Source: Dipteronia dyeriana (taxonomy: Eukaryota > Streptophyta > Magnoliopsida > Sapindales > Sapindaceae). Taken from it: DNA of 64,000 nt. The stretch covers positions 68,211,192 to 68,275,191 of the forward strand of contig CM065300.1 in assembly GCA_032871835.1 (NCBI GenBank). Direction: 5' to 3'. Positions 20,650 through 32,707 of the stretch are shown here, in pieces. A model generated the notes under the pieces. It worked only from the letters and a program-made list of their open reading frames with translations. It ran no database searches and was not told where the DNA came from. Every line of letters begins with the position of its first letter. Within the stretch, counting starts at the first letter, position 1. A program made the position numbers and the translations under genes.

Positions 20650-20771
20650 AGAAAGAAGAATTGACGAGGATGAGATCGAAGAGGTTATCCTGATCCACTT
20701 TAACGAACTCAGCGTCCCAGGCCTTAAGATCGTTGTCGACGGTGCATATGGAACAATCGTCTGACTTCGGA
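20650..20771 (-). pseudogene. SKP1-like (ASK family) gene fragment
   Basis: The minus strand reads SDDCSICTVDNDLKAWDAEF and then VKVDQDNLFDLILVN. This matches the linker and the start of the C-terminal region of plant SKP1-like proteins (DLKAWDAEFVKVDQxTLFDLILAAN), which join F-box proteins to cullin in SCF ubiquitin ligases. Neither the BTB-like N-terminal part nor the C-terminal F-box-binding end is found nearby, and both flanks become low complexity. It is a relic of about 35 codons, abutting Angela LTR debris on its right. Confidence 0.65.
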
Positions 20772-20846
20772 GTGTTAGGTTTTTTTTTTGGTGTTGGCAT
20801 AATTCTACGTCAAAACAATATTTACTTTGTATTGATTTGTTTTATA

Positions 20847-20913
20847 GGACAAAATATCCAAATTAAAAATGTGGTCATATTAGTAAATATTTTAACTAGG
20901 AGAGCTATAGACG
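20847..20913 (+). repeat. 67-bp Angela LTR scrap
   Basis: GGACAAAATATCCAAATT to AGCTATAGACGG matches a stretch about 0.7 kb into the LTR (compare 21500-21567). It joins at 20914 to a piece that belongs much earlier in the LTR (GTCAAAAGACTATGAG), so order is inverted relative to a normal LTR: two deletion breakpoints, not one LTR. Confidence 0.7.
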
Positions 20914-22949
20914 GGTCAAAAGACTATGAGAAAAGAAGATTTGTTCATACATCTAGATATGTATGAGGTAGACAAAATTCTTTAATTAGTCTTTAATAAT
21001 ATTCACAACTTAAGATAAAGGTTGGGCGCCTTTATCTTGTCAAAGTTGTAGATTCTTTTGCTAGCATTTGAGTGAGATCAAATGTGTTATGATGAGTCTA
21101 AAATCATTAAAGTGTGGTGTCTTAGGCAAAAGAATCTAGTGCGTTGGGTGCATTCAATTGGATCATATTAAAATACTTTATCTAGAACCATCAATGGATA
21201 AAAGTTTTCACTTGTAGACAATTGGAGAGTCTATCTCAATCCTGAGATAAATGGTGGACTTATGGTTGCAAGTGTTATCATTTGAGGTATCAATGAGTAC
21301 GATAATATAGCATAGTCTATCCTCAATAGTTTAGTGGTATTCATTTGTTAATCGATAGAGGACTTTATTTATAGATATGGATATCGTGGCTTCATTTATG
21401 AAATGAGAGTAAAATATCATCATATGGATGTTTTGAGGTATTAGATATTAAATCTTAACGTTAAGTTTTCAATAGTGTCTATTGAAACATGGCTTCTGGA
21501 CAAGTCAAAATATCAAAGTTCAAAATGTGGTCATAAGAGTAAATATGGTAACTTGGAGAGCTATAGGCAGTCTATGAGCTCTTGGCGATTACTGGTATTC
21601 TTCACGAGGATACACTTTCTCCAATAAGGTTTTCTAGGGTATGAGTAAGAAATATTAACTTATTTTATCTTTATTTAAGAGTGCAATTTTAGTTCTTTAG
21701 TGGAATGAACTAAAACTAATAGATCGGGCCTAAGTGAATCATTTGTTGATCCACACAAACTTGCATGGATCACTTGATATATTCTACCGGACCAATTTAC
21801 GGGTCCATCTAGAATTGCATTAAGGCATGTGGACTTGTTTCTTTTTATAAGAATGGGTCTAGTTCACATGTGGATTTTTTATTAAGGTCCAATGGATTTA
21901 ATAAAATAAGAAAAATAATATATTGGCACATGTATATGTGTTGGGCGGCAAAGCTATATAGTTTAGTTTAATTATATTATTGAATTAAATAGAAATTAGT
22001 TAATTTGGTAATTAATTAATTATTTAATTAAAAGTCAAAATCCTTTTCTAGTAGGAGAAGGTTTCCCAAAGATTATATTTGATAAGTAGATAAATAAAAA
22101 GAATTATTTATCTAGTCAAATTAGGAAATCTTTATTATGGCTACAAATACACTATTTGAGTTGGATTAGGAGTCTTAGTGTAGGAAAGAATTCTTTTTGG
22201 AAATGGATTCTTGATCACCAAGTAAATCCACCTAAGGAAATGATTCTTAACAACCAAGTAAATCCTTCTTAGGAAAGAAATTGAAATCCTAATATATTCC
22301 AAGAAGGAATTTTGGCTTGCCCGATATATATAGTAAGGGAATTTTGGCCAGCCATATAGAAGTTCTAAGAAGAATTTCGACAAGCCCTAGTTCTTTTTAG
22401 ATAGAGAATTCGGCCGCCAAAAGAATTTTGGGAGAAAAATTTATTTTTGCTCTAGACAAAATTAGATCAACTCTATGAAATAGTATGAGATTCAGCAAAG
22501 AAGAAAAGAAAGAAAGAATGTTTAGTTTTCGATAGTACACTAGTAGCCTTTACATTAAATGTTTATGTGTACAACATCGAATCAAGGCTCACACGAGTTT
22601 CAATCAAATTGATTGATAATTCTCGAGTGACCTAACGTTATTTGTTTTCTTCTTGGAGAATTTTTGCGACTAACAAAGAGAAAGATTTTGTTTGTTTCCA
22701 TTCTCAGGTATGCAATTTAAAGAAAGGTAGCCCACACTCCTAAGTGATTCACGTTCGTAATTGGATTAAAAGATCTTACGGAATCAATTCGGAGCTTGTT
22801 CAATCGTCACGAGAAAAAGGTACGACACTTTTATATACATCAATTAATCTAGGGTTAGGTTCTTGTTATTATAAAGGGAAAATTTTTATTTATACCGAAA
22901 CCCAAATTTTTTTATTTTTCACTCTTCCGTTGTGCGATTTTTCCCTACA
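20914..22949 (+). repeat. Angela LTR B (first 130 bp or so missing)
   Basis: It is collinear with the other LTRs from GTCAAAAGACTATGAG to the end TTTTTCCCTACA. The terminal ACA is followed by ATTCGTATCCGAGGC, a decayed primer-binding site, so it is a 5' LTR. Its last 827 bp (from 22123) recur at 31340-32165. Confidence 0.88.
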
Positions 22950-22951
22950 AT

Positions 22952-22965
22952 TCGTATCCGAGGCA
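22952..22965 (+). other. Decayed tRNA primer-binding site of Angela B
   Basis: TTCGTATCCGAGGC against the expected TGGTATCAGAGCC (3' end of initiator Met tRNA). The same two-base spacer AT and the same substitutions occur at 32168-32181, showing the two sites are copies of one decayed ancestor. Confidence 0.7.
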
Positions 22966-23101
22966 GGTTGTACCATTGATTAATTGATGTATGTGTACGT
23001 AAATCTTTTTCCTTTTATTGTATATATGCATGTTTTAGAAAGAGATGACACTTTAGGTATTCACATATATATTTACATTATATATTTACTTTAGAATGTA
23101 T

Positions 23102-23102
<1 letters not shown>

Positions 23103-23181
<79 letters not shown>
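23103..23181. repeat. (TA)n microsatellite, about 39 units
   Basis: The longest dinucleotide run in the window. The matching place in the next element (26545-26552) has only about 4 units and the duplicated copy (32325-32360) is intermediate and interrupted, so the tract changed length after duplication. Confidence 0.9.
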
Positions 23182-23184
<3 letters not shown>

Positions 23185-23465
23185 TTATAGGTGGTTTGTT
23201 ATTACTCAATTTTGGTCCTAAAATTTCAATGTATTTTGTTTTGGGATTGTAACAAGAAGGGTGGTCTATCATCACCATAATTTCCTTCTTGGTAGTTGCT
23301 AATTTTTTTTTTCTATTATAATAAAAATACTGTACTTTATTGTATTAAAAAAAGCAGTATTCTTTATTTAAAATTCTTCTGAAATACATTCAAGTATCGA
23401 AGACTCCAAGGTTTAAAGAATTGGGAGCAACCAGAACAAATTTGGGACATTGTGAGCCGTAGCAA

Positions 23466-23612
23466 CAAACGTGCGTGCAAACAGCAAGCGGCCACGTTTG
23501 TTGTGGCATGGGCTGCGCATGGCAGCCCTATGGGTTGTAGCATGTGCACACCCTTGGGTAGGGGCCAAGGTTGCGCACGCCCATGGGTGGAAACCGAGGG
23601 AGTCCAAACGAC
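23466..23612 (+). repeat. GC-rich hairpin island in the Angela leader
   Basis: A CG-rich block in otherwise AT-rich DNA. It holds the perfect-stem hairpin GGGCTGCGCATGGCAGCCC (23510-23528) and repeated GTTGCGCACGCCCATGGG-type words. Element C has an expanded version (about 26815-27005), with the hairpin nearly twice (26868-26886 imperfect, 26900-26918). Confidence 0.7.
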
Positions 23613-23923
23613 GAAGGTCGAGTGAAGACTTGCTTTTCTAGGATGGACCAAAATTGTAGCTATTTATAATTTTTGTAAATATTGCAATGTTTTTCATTGT
23701 TTGATAACATGTCATATAGAATATGAGTGCCACTCATATATCTCTTTTGGTATGAACTTGCATTGAATAATTTAGGTATCTAATCGGCATATAGATAACT
23801 TGGTAAATCATTCTATGGATTTCGATCACACGCCTTAAACAATTGAGTGGGAAAAGGTGTTTTGGAACACCTACGGCCTCCAAGTTTAGTTGAGTTTTAT
23901 GTTTCGTGTAATAACTTCCCAAG

Positions 23924-26405
23924 TGTTAGGATTATGCTCGATAGCAAGAGTGTAATGTTGTAATTAACAATCTTTTCATATGGATAAAGTGATTTCTAGT
24001 TTAACAAATCTTATAGTATTTAAAATTTAATTATTATAATTGTAAAAAGTAAATAATCATAAGGTCAAAAGACTATGAGAAAAGAAGAATTGTTCATATA
24101 TCTAGATATGTATGAGGTAGACACAATTCTTTAGTTAGTCTTGAATAATATCCACAGTTTAAGATAGAAGGTTTGGCGCCTTTATCTTGTCAAAGTTGTA
24201 GATTCTTTTGCTAGCATTTGAGTGGGATCAAATGTGTTATGATGAGTCTAAAATCATTAAAGTGTGGTGTCTTTGGGCAAAAGAATCTAGTGCACTGGAT
24301 GTATTGAATAGGATCAAAATGAAATACATTATCTAGAACCGTCAATGGATAACAGTTTTCATTTGAAGACAATCGGAGAGTCTATCTCAATCCTGAGATA
24401 AATGATGGACTTATGGTTGCAAGTGTTATCATTTGAGCTATCAATGAGTACGATTATATAGCATAGTCTATCCTCGATAGTTTGGTGATATTCATTTGTT
24501 AATCGATAGAGGACTTCATTTATAGATATGGACATCGTGGCTCCATTTATTGAATGAGAGAAGAATACCATCATATGGATGTTTTGGAGTATTGGATATT
24601 AAATCTTAACGTTAAGTTTTCAATAGTGTCTATTAAAACATGGCTTCTGGACAAGTCAAAAAATCCAAATTCAAAATGTGGTCATATGAGTAAATATGGT
24701 AACTTGGAGAGCTATAGGCGGTCTATGAGCTCTTGGTGATTACTGGTATTCTTCACGAGGAAACACTTTCTCTAATAAGGTTGTCTAGAGTATGAATGAG
24801 TAACATCAACTTATTTTATCTTTATTTAAGTGTTCAATTTTAGTTCTTTAGTGGAATGAACTAAAATTAAATAGATCGGACCTAAGTGAATCATTTGTTG
24901 ATTGTGATTGGGTTGTGTCTATTAGAGCTTAAATTTAGATAGCCCGCCAAGATCCCCAATCCATACGAACTTGCATGGATCACTTGATATATTCTACCAG
25001 ACCAATTTAGGGGTCCATCTAGAATTGTAATAAGGCATGGGAACTTGTTTCTTTTTGTAAGAATAGGTCTAGTTCACATGTGGACTTTTTATTATGGTCC
25101 AATGGATTTAATAAAATAAGAAAAATAATATATGGCCTTTATACTAGGTATGGGCGGCATAGGCTATGGTTAATAGCTTATATATATTATTTTTATTTTT
25201 TTTATTATTTAATTAAATAGAAATTAATTAATTGAATTAATTAATTATTTAATTAAAAGTCAAAATCTTTTTCCTAATAGGAGATGGTCTACTAAAACTA
25301 TACTATTGTTGGTAGTATAGTTAATGTTAAAGACTATATTTGATAAGTAGATAAATAAAAGTAATTACTTATCTAATCAAATTAGGAAGTCTTTAATATG
25401 GTTACAAACACACTATTGAGTTGGATTATGAGTCTTTCTTTTTGGAAAAGAATTCTTTTTGGAAAAGTATTCTTGGTCACCAAGTAAAACTACTTAGTGG
25501 TAGAATTCTTATTTGAAAAGGATTCATAACCACCAAGTTAATCTACATAAGGATAAGATTCTTGTCCATCAAGTATTCCTTCTTAGGAAAGATTGAACTC
25601 TCCTAATCTATATCAAAGACCAAAACTTCGGCCTACAACATATGGTTATAGGAGTAGTTAGATTTCCTTTTAGATAAGGACTCTTAACTACCAAATAAAT
25701 TCACCTAAGGAAAGGATTCTTGCCAACCAAGTGAATCCTTCTTAGGAAAGGATTTATGAACCTATATATATGTGTGAAGAATTTCGGTCATGACTAAGGA
25801 GCATTAGAGAGGAATTTTGGCCAAGCTTATTTTTTCTAAGAGAAAGTTTCGGCCATCATAGGATTTTGAGGGAGAAAAGTCTAATTTTACTCTAGACAAA
25901 ATTCAATCATCTCTAAGCAATAGTGTGTTAATTCAGCCAAGTAGAGAAAAGAAGGGAACATTTTTCTATTCGACAGTATACTAATATCCTTTATATCAAA
26001 AAGGTTTTGTGTACAACATCGAATCAAGGTTCACGCGAGTTACAATCAAATTGATTGATAATTCACAAGTGACCGGACATTCTTGGATTTTTTCTCTTAG
26101 AGGATATTTGTAACTAACAAAAAAAAGATATTTGTTTTGTCTCCATCCTCAGGAATACAATTTAAAGAAAGGGAGCCCACACTTCTAGGTGATTCACGTT
26201 CGTGATTGGATTGGAAGATCTTTCGAAATCAATTCGGCACTTGTTCAATCGTCACACGAAAAAGGTACGATACTTTTATATACATAAATTAATCTAGGGT
26301 TAAGGTTCTCGTTAAATAAAAGGGAATTTTTTTATTATATACGCAAACCCTAAATTTTGTTTTTTCTCACGCTTTCATTGCGTTTCTAAAACGTTTTTCC
26401 CTACA
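23924..26405 (+). repeat. Angela LTR C (full 5' LTR)
   Basis: TGTTAGGATTATGCTCGATAG to CCCTACA, 2,482 bp, TG...CA ends, followed by a two-base spacer and a primer-binding site. Candidate TATA box CCTATATATA at 25761. It lies within the leader of Angela B, at CCCAAG. Compared with A1 it carries an extra segment of about 200 bp near 25480-25690 (CCAAGTAAAACTACTTAGTGG onward), which the copy at 32708 shares. Confidence 0.92.
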
Positions 26406-27773
26406 ATTGGTATCAAAGCCTGGTTGTACCCTTGATTAATTGATGTATGTGTTCGTGAATCTTTTTCTTTTTATTGTATGTATGTTTTAGAAAGAGATGG
26501 CACTCTAGGTATTCACATATATATTTACATTGGAATGTATGGATATATATATGTTTTATATGTGGTTTGTTATTGCTCAATTTTGGTCCTAGAATTTCAA
26601 TATAATTTTGTTTTGGGATTGTAACAAGAAGGGTAGTCTATTATCTCCATAATTTCCTTCTTGGCAGTTGTTTAGTTTTTTTTTATTGTGTTGTTGTAAT
26701 AAAAAAAAACTGCAATATTTTGTTATGTAAATTCTTCTGTAATACATTCAAGTTTTGAAGACTCGAAGGTTTGAAGAATTAGGAGTAACCAGAACAAGTT
26801 TGGGACCGTGCGAGCTGTAACAAAGAACGTGCAAACGAAGAGCACGCAACCATGTTTGTTGTGGCTTGGGATGCGCACGGCAGCCCCTTTGGTAGCCATG
26901 GGCTGCGTATGGCAGCCCTTTATGGGTTTGTGGCATGCGCACGCCTATGGGTAAGGGCGAGGGGTGCGCACGCCCATGGGAGGTAGCCGAGGGAGTCCGA
27001 ACAACGAAGGTCGCGTGAAGACTTGTTCGCCAAGAAAGAAGTTCTTGTATTCCTAGATATATGTAATTTACTTGTTTTTCTAGGATGGACCAAAATTGTA
27101 GCTATTTATATTTTTATAAATATTTCAATGTTTGTCATTGTTTGATAACATGTCATATAGAATATGAGTGCCACTCATATATCTCTTTTGGTTTGAACAT
27201 GCATTAAATGGTTTAAGTATCTAAATTGGCATCTAGATAACTTGGTAATTCATTCTTTGGAATTCGATCACACGCCTTAAACAATTGAGTGGGAGAAGGT
27301 GTTTTGGAACACCTACGACCTCCAAGTTTAGTTGAGCTTTATGTTTCGTGAATAACCTCCCAAGAGGTATTCATGAATGGAATTTAGAAAGATACTTCCT
27401 TATAAGGATATACTAGACAATTAGCCCAAACGATATATACTCCCAAATGAGGGATATTCGTGAGGGATTCTATTGAAGGTCGATAACTTGTTAACACACT
27501 CAATGTGAATTTATTAAATATCGTCCCAAGATTTCTTGTTAATAAAATCACAAGGCTAAAATTGAAAACGTTGGTTGTTATGTTAACAATTAGGTGGGAC
27601 CTAGTCCAACTAGTAAATAGTGCGTATTTCCAAAGGAGGCGTGGCATTTATGGGTGTTGGATCACCGCTAAATTTTTACGATTGAATTATTTTATTTTAT
27701 TCAAGATAAATATTCAAAAGTGCTTAATCATGATTATTTACTTATATATAATTTTTGTTATTTTTCAGAAATC
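26406..27773 (+). other. Angela C 5' untranslated leader
   Basis: 1.37 kb between LTR and gag. It contains the GC-rich hairpin island (26815-27005) and ends in TTTTTCAGAAATC just before the gag ATG. The end resembles a splice acceptor, but nothing proves splicing. ORFs 27384-27647 and 27505-27777 have no family likeness and are left out. Confidence 0.75.
26408..26423 (+). other. tRNA primer-binding site of Angela C
   Basis: TTGGTATCAAAGCCTG: close to TGGTATCAGAGCC, complementary to the 3' end of initiator Met tRNA (one mismatch in the first 12 bases). Two bases separate it from the LTR. Confidence 0.85.
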
Positions 27774-28552
27774 ATGACCACATCCCTAATCAACACCCTT
27801 AAAGACAATACTTTAACTAGTGATAATTATGTCACATGGAAAAGGAAAATTGGGCTACTATTGCAATCCGAAAAGCATAAGTTTGTTTTGTGCACTCCTA
27901 AACCACCTACTCCTACTAATGAATCTACTCAGGAGCAAAGAGATGAGTATCAGTAGTGGGAGTCTTCTGATGAGATGGCTAAATGTTACATTATGGCCAC
28001 CATCTCCGACGTGTTGCAACAGCAACATGAAGGAATAGAGACTGCTGCCGATATAATGATGTCTCTAGATCTAGGACGACATAGAGAGAGGTAGTGAATG
28101 CTTTTATGAATCTTAGGATGAAACCCGGACATGCTGTGAAAGATCACATGATGAAAGTCATAGCACATCTCAACATTGCTGAACTGAATGGCGCTGAGAT
28201 AGATGGTGAGACCAAAATTGACATGATTGTCAACTCACTGTCGGATTACTTTGATCAATTCAAGTTGGACTACACCTTAAATAATAAGGAATACACCTTG
28301 CAAGGCCTGATGCAAGATGTTCAAAGCGCGGAAAAGATCCTTGTGAAAGGCAAGGGTCAAGAGATTCATACCGTAGGTAAAGTTGCTACTGTTAAGACCC
28401 GTAAGAAGGTCAAGAAACAACATAAGAAAAAACAACTAGGACCTACAAAGAAGGAGAAAAAGAAAGTAACCAAGATCAAAGCAAAGTGTTTCCTTTGTGG
28501 TGAAAATGGACATTGGAAAAGAAATTTCCCAAAGTTTCAAGGAAAGGAATAA
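27774..28552 (+). pseudogene. Angela C gag (broken)
   Basis: The start at 27774 (MTTSLINTLKDNTLTSDNY, VTWKRKIGLLLQ) fits the copia gag N-terminus. A TAG at 27954-27956 ends the first piece. A deletion of about 30 bp near 28070 shifts frame, and the rest (28094-28552) holds the capsid-type region (HMMKVIAHLNIAELNG, IVNSLSDYFDQF, YTLQGLMQDVQSAE), a Lys-rich stretch and the zinc knuckle CFLCGENGHWKRNF (28487-28528), in which the fourth ligand Cys is Phe. Gag packages the RNA into virus-like particles. In the second part gag and pol share a frame. Confidence 0.88.
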
Positions 28553-30189
28553 GGTAATATTAATTATCTTGAAACATGTTTTTTGGCGGATTCTATGGAT
28601 TCTTGGATCATAGACTCCGGAGCCACTAATCATGTTTGTTTTTCCTTACAGGGGTTCAAGGAAAGGAGATGACTTAATAAGCACGAATTCAACTTGCGTT
28701 TAGGCAATGGAGCGTTGGTGTCTGCTAGTTCAGTGGGAGATATTAGAATTAGTTTAGATTCTTATAGGCATTTAGATTTAATAGACGTTAATTATGTACC
28801 TCAATTCAAGAGGAATTTAATTTCGGTTTCTTGTTTAAATAAATTTGGTTATTCGGTTACTTTTAATAAAACCTTTGTTATTAGTAAGAATGACAAAATT
28901 TTTTGCAAAGGTACATTGGAAAACGGTTTATTCTATTTTCATGGAAATATCTCTCACTTGTTATACACGGAATCAATGGAACCTAATCATAAAAGAGGAA
29001 AATGATCAAAAGATGAAACCTACCTATGTCATTTGCACCTAGATCATATTAACCTTAATAGGATTAAAAGATTGGTATGTGACGGACCTCTAAGTGACTT
29101 AAAGGTTTATGATCTACCAACCTGTGAATCTTGTTTGGAAGGTAAAATGACCAAAAGGTCATTTATGAATAAAGGCGCAAGATCCATTGAATGTTTAGGA
29201 TCGATACACACTGATGTTTGTGGACCTATGTGCAATCAAGCAAGAGGTGGATATGAGTACTTCATCACTTTAACGGATGATCACTCAAGATTTGACTATG
29301 TGTATCTCATGAGACATAAGTCGGATGCCTTTGATATGTTCAAAGCATTTAAAGCTGAAGTAGAAAATCAGCTTGAGAAACGTATAAAAATCTTGAAGTC
29401 CGATCATGGTGAAGAATTTCTATCCGGTGAGTTTCAGCAATATCTAATTGATAATTGAATTATTTCTCAGTTTTCTACACCAGGCACACCTTAACAAAAT
29501 GAGGTGGTAGAAAGGAGAAATAAAACTCTTTTAGATATGGTTAGGTCTATGTTGAGTTATTCAACGCTCCCTAGTTCTTTTTGGGGATATGCTTTACAAA
29601 CTGCCATGTATATTCTAAATGATGTACCATCTAAGTCGGTTCCTAAAACACTGCATGAGTTATGGACTGGGCGAAAGCCTAGTTTACAACACTTAAAGAT
29701 ATTTAGATGTCCTTCTCACTTGTTAAAAGAAAAGACAGATAAGATGGAGTCCTGTTCATAAACATGCATATTTGTTGGGTATCCAAAAGGAACAAAATGA
29801 TATTATTTTTATTGTCCTTCAGATCTTAAAGTATTTGTTTCGACAAATGCCAAATTTCTAGAAGAGGACTATATGAATAATTTTGTGCCTAAAAGTAGAA
29901 TTGTCCTAAATGGGCTTTTAGGAGATTCAATTCCACAAGAGGTTTCGCAACCAAGCCCAATTGTAAATTCTGAACCAACACAAGATTAACAATCTACCAT
30001 ACCTCGTCGTAGTGGGAGGGTTATTAAACAACCTGAAAGATACATCGATCTAGGAGAATCTGTAGATAATCTTCCAGATGACGATGATCCCTATAGGTAC
30101 AAGGAAGTAATGGAAGATGTTGATTGTCGCCATTGACAAAAGGCAATGCAATTCGAAATTGAATCTATGTTCGAAAACAAAGTCTGGTC
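28553..30189 (+). pseudogene. Angela C protease, pre-integrase and integrase (broken)
   Basis: Protease: DSWIIDSGATNHVC, with the active-site Asp-Ser-Gly-Ala at 28614-28625, intact. Pre-integrase: LRLGNGALVSASSVG, NYVPQFKRNLISVSC. Integrase: HLDHINLNRIK and LPTCESCLEGK (HHCC zinc finger), IHTDVCGP, LKSDHGEEF and VVERRNKTL (Asp, Asp, Glu all present). The linker carries VFVSTNAKFLEEDYM and PRRSGRVIKQPERYIDLG. Stops at about 28670, 29007, 29458, 29492, 29758, 29798, 29988 and 30135 break it. Confidence 0.9.
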
Positions 30190-31339
30190 TCTTGTAGACT
30201 TACCTAAATGGATAAAACCCATCGGGTGCAAGTGGGTATACAAGAGGAAATGAGGAATGGATGGAAAGGGGGAAACCTTTAAAGCTAGATTTTTAACTAA
30301 AGGTTATACACAAAAGGAAGGTATCGATTATGAAGAAATCTTCTTTCTTGTGGCCATGCTTAAATCCATTAGGATACTCTTATCCATTGCAGCATCTCTA
30401 GCCTTAGAGATTTGGCAAATGGATGTCAAGACAGCATTCCTTAATGGAAGTCTTGACGAAAGTATCTATATGATGCAACCAGAAGGATTCATTGAAAAAG
30501 GCCAAGAGGAAAGGGTATGCAAGTTGCAAAGATCCATATATGGATTGAAGCAAGCTTCCAGATCCTGGAACATAAGGTTCGATCAAGCCGTTAAAGGTTT
30601 TGGATTTATTCAAAACTTTGATGAACATTGTGTATACAAAAGGATTGAAGGCGAGAAGTTGGTTTTCCTAGTTCTTTATGTTGATGATATACTACTCATC
30701 GGAAACGATGTAGGTATATTGACATCAATAAAAGAATGGTTAGCAAAACAATTTGATATGAAGGACTTGGGAGAAGCAAGTTATATTCTTGGCATCGAAG
30801 TCATAAGGGATAGAAAGAATAGAACGATTGCATTATCCCAAGCTTCATACATAGATAAAATCTTGTCTAGGTTTTCCATGCAAGATTCCAAGAAAGGTAT
30901 GTTACCTTTCAGGCTTGGAATCAAACTTTCAAAGGAACATGTTCCTAAGAATGAGCATGAAGAGCAATTCATGAGTAGGGTTGCATATGCATCGGCAGTT
31001 GGAATTCTCATGTCTGCAATGCTCTGCACTAGACCTGATATTTGTTTTGTTGTTGGCATAGTTAGCAGGTTTCAATCGAAACCTGGTCCTGATCACTGGA
31101 CGGTAGTCAAGCATATTTTCAAGTATCTTAGGAGAATGAGAGATTATATGCTTGTATACTCTGGAGGGGATTTATTTATTATTGGGTATACAGATTCTGA
31201 TTTTCAGTCAGATTCTAACTCCAGGAGATCGACATCAGGATCCGTGTTTACCATTGGATGAGGGGCAGTCATATGGAGGAGTATCAAGCAATCTTGTATT
31301 GCTGATTCCACCATGGAAGCCGAGTATGTTGCCGCATGA
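30190..31339 (+). pseudogene. Angela C reverse transcriptase and partial RNase H
   Basis: After a TGA at about 30250 the frame is open for 334 codons (30257-31261), the longest open stretch of family 1. It holds FKARFLTKGYTQKEGIDYEE, the LEIWQMDVKTAFLNG block with the first catalytic Asp, IYGLKQASRSW, YVDD (30677-30688), QFDMKDLGEASYILG and SRFQSKPGPDHW. The YVDDILLIGND...MKDLGEASYILGI pattern points to the Angela/TAR lineage. RNase H begins (GYTDSDFQSDSNSRRSTSG) but is cut at 31339 after STMEAEYVAA, where LTR sequence starts. Confidence 0.92.
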
Positions 31340-32165
31340 GGAAATCTTTATTATGGCTACAAATTCACTATTTGAGTTGGATTAAGAGTCTTGGTGTAGG
31401 AAAGAATTCTTTTTGGAAAAGGATTATTGATCACCAAGTAAATCCACCTAAGGAAAGGATTCTTAACAACCAAGTAAATCCTTCTTAGGAAAGAAATTGA
31501 AATCCTAAACTATTCCAAAAAGGAATCTTGGTCAGCCCGATATATATAGTAAGGAAATTTCGGCTAGCCATATAGAAGTTCTAAGAAGAATTTCGACCAG
31601 CCCTAGTTCTTTTTAGATAGAGAATTCGGCCACCAAAAGAATTTTGGGAGAAAAATTTATTTTTGCTCTAGACAAAATTAGATCAACTCTATGATATAGT
31701 GTGAGATTCAGCAAAGAAGAAAAAAAAAGAAAGAATGTTTAGTTTTCGATAGTACACTAGTATCCTTTACATTAAATGGTTTTATGTACAACATCGAATC
31801 AAGGTTCACACGAGTTCCAATCAAATTGATTGATAATTCAAGAGTGACCTAACGTTCTTTGTTTTCTTCTTGGAGAATTATTGCGACTAACAAAGAGAAA
31901 GATTTTGTTTGTTTTCATCCTCAGGTATACAATTTAAAGAAAGGTAGCCCTCACTCCTAGGTGATTCACGTTCATGATTGGATTGGAAGATCTTGCGGAA
32001 TCAATTCAGAGCTTGTTCAATCGTCACGAGAAAAAGGTACGACACTTTTATATACATCAATTAATCTAGGGTTAGGTTCTTGTTATTATAAAGGGAATTT
32101 TTTTTTTATACCGAAACCCAATTTTTTTGATTTTTCACTCTTCCGTTGTGCGATTTTTCCCTACA
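31340..32165 (+). repeat. Angela LTR 3' third, start of the second duplication unit
   Basis: It begins AGGAAATCTTTATTATGGC and matches 22123-22949 to the end CCCTACA, including indels and the decayed primer site after it. It carries no LTR start, so it did not arise as the 3' LTR of element C: it is the left edge of a copied segment. Confidence 0.88.
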
Positions 32166-32707
32166 ATTCGTATCCGAGGCAGGTTGTACCATTGATTAAT
32201 TGATGTATGTGTACGTGACACTTTTTCTTTTTATTGTATATATGCATGTTTTAGAAATAGATGACACTTTAGGTATTCGCATATATATATTTACATTACA
32301 TATTTACATTGGAATGTATGGATATATATATATATTTTTATATATATATATATATATATGTTTTATAGGTGGTTTGTTATTACTCAATTTTGGTCATAGA
32401 ATTTCAATGTATTTTGTTTTGGGATTGTAACAAGAAGGGTGGCCTATTTATATTTTTTGTAAATATTGCAATGTTTTTCATTGTTTGATAACATGTCATA
32501 TAGAATATGAGTGCCACTCATATATCTCTTTTGGTATGAACTTGCATTGAATGATTTAGGTATCTAATTGGCATATAGATAACTTGGTAAATCATTCTAT
32601 GGAATTCGATCACACGCCTTAAACAATTGAGTGGGAGAAGGTGTTTTGGAACACCTACGGCCTCCAAGTTTAGTTGAGCTTTATGTTTCGTGTAATAACC
32701 TCCCAAG
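32166..32707 (+). other. Copied Angela leader (second unit), shortened
   Basis: It matches 22950-23923 but lacks about 400 bp, including the GC-rich island: the sequence jumps from AAGAAGGGTGGCCTATT to TATATTTTTTGTAAATATTG. It ends at the same CCTCCCAAG followed by an LTR start, the same junction as at 23923/23924. Confidence 0.85.

Larger units (their letters stand above)
22950..23923 (+). other. Angela B 5' untranslated region, cut by a second LTR
   Basis: It aligns with 26406-27357 of the next element: ATTGATTAATTGATGTATGTG, a TA microsatellite (about 23103-23180), a GC-rich island (23466-23612), then GTTTGATAACATGTCATATAG and TAACTTCCCAAG. There it stops, exactly where a fresh LTR begins (23924). 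The matching point in the next element is CCTCCCAAG|AGGTATTC at 27357. The minus-strand ORFs here are products of the repeats. Confidence 0.8.

Noticed and set aside
23078..23278. Minus-strand ORF with a long Tyr-Ile repeat
   Set aside because: It is the translation of the TA microsatellite and flanks.
23364..23651. Minus-strand ORFs with Cys/His-rich look
   Set aside because: They arise from the GC-rich hairpin island of the Angela leader; absent from the second-unit leader and not conserved with element C.
27505..27777. 90-codon ORF just upstream of Angela C gag
   Set aside because: It lies in the leader, is not kept in the second unit and has no domain.
31152..31385. 77-codon ORF across the duplication junction
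   Set aside because: An out-of-frame read of RNase H joined to LTR; accidental.
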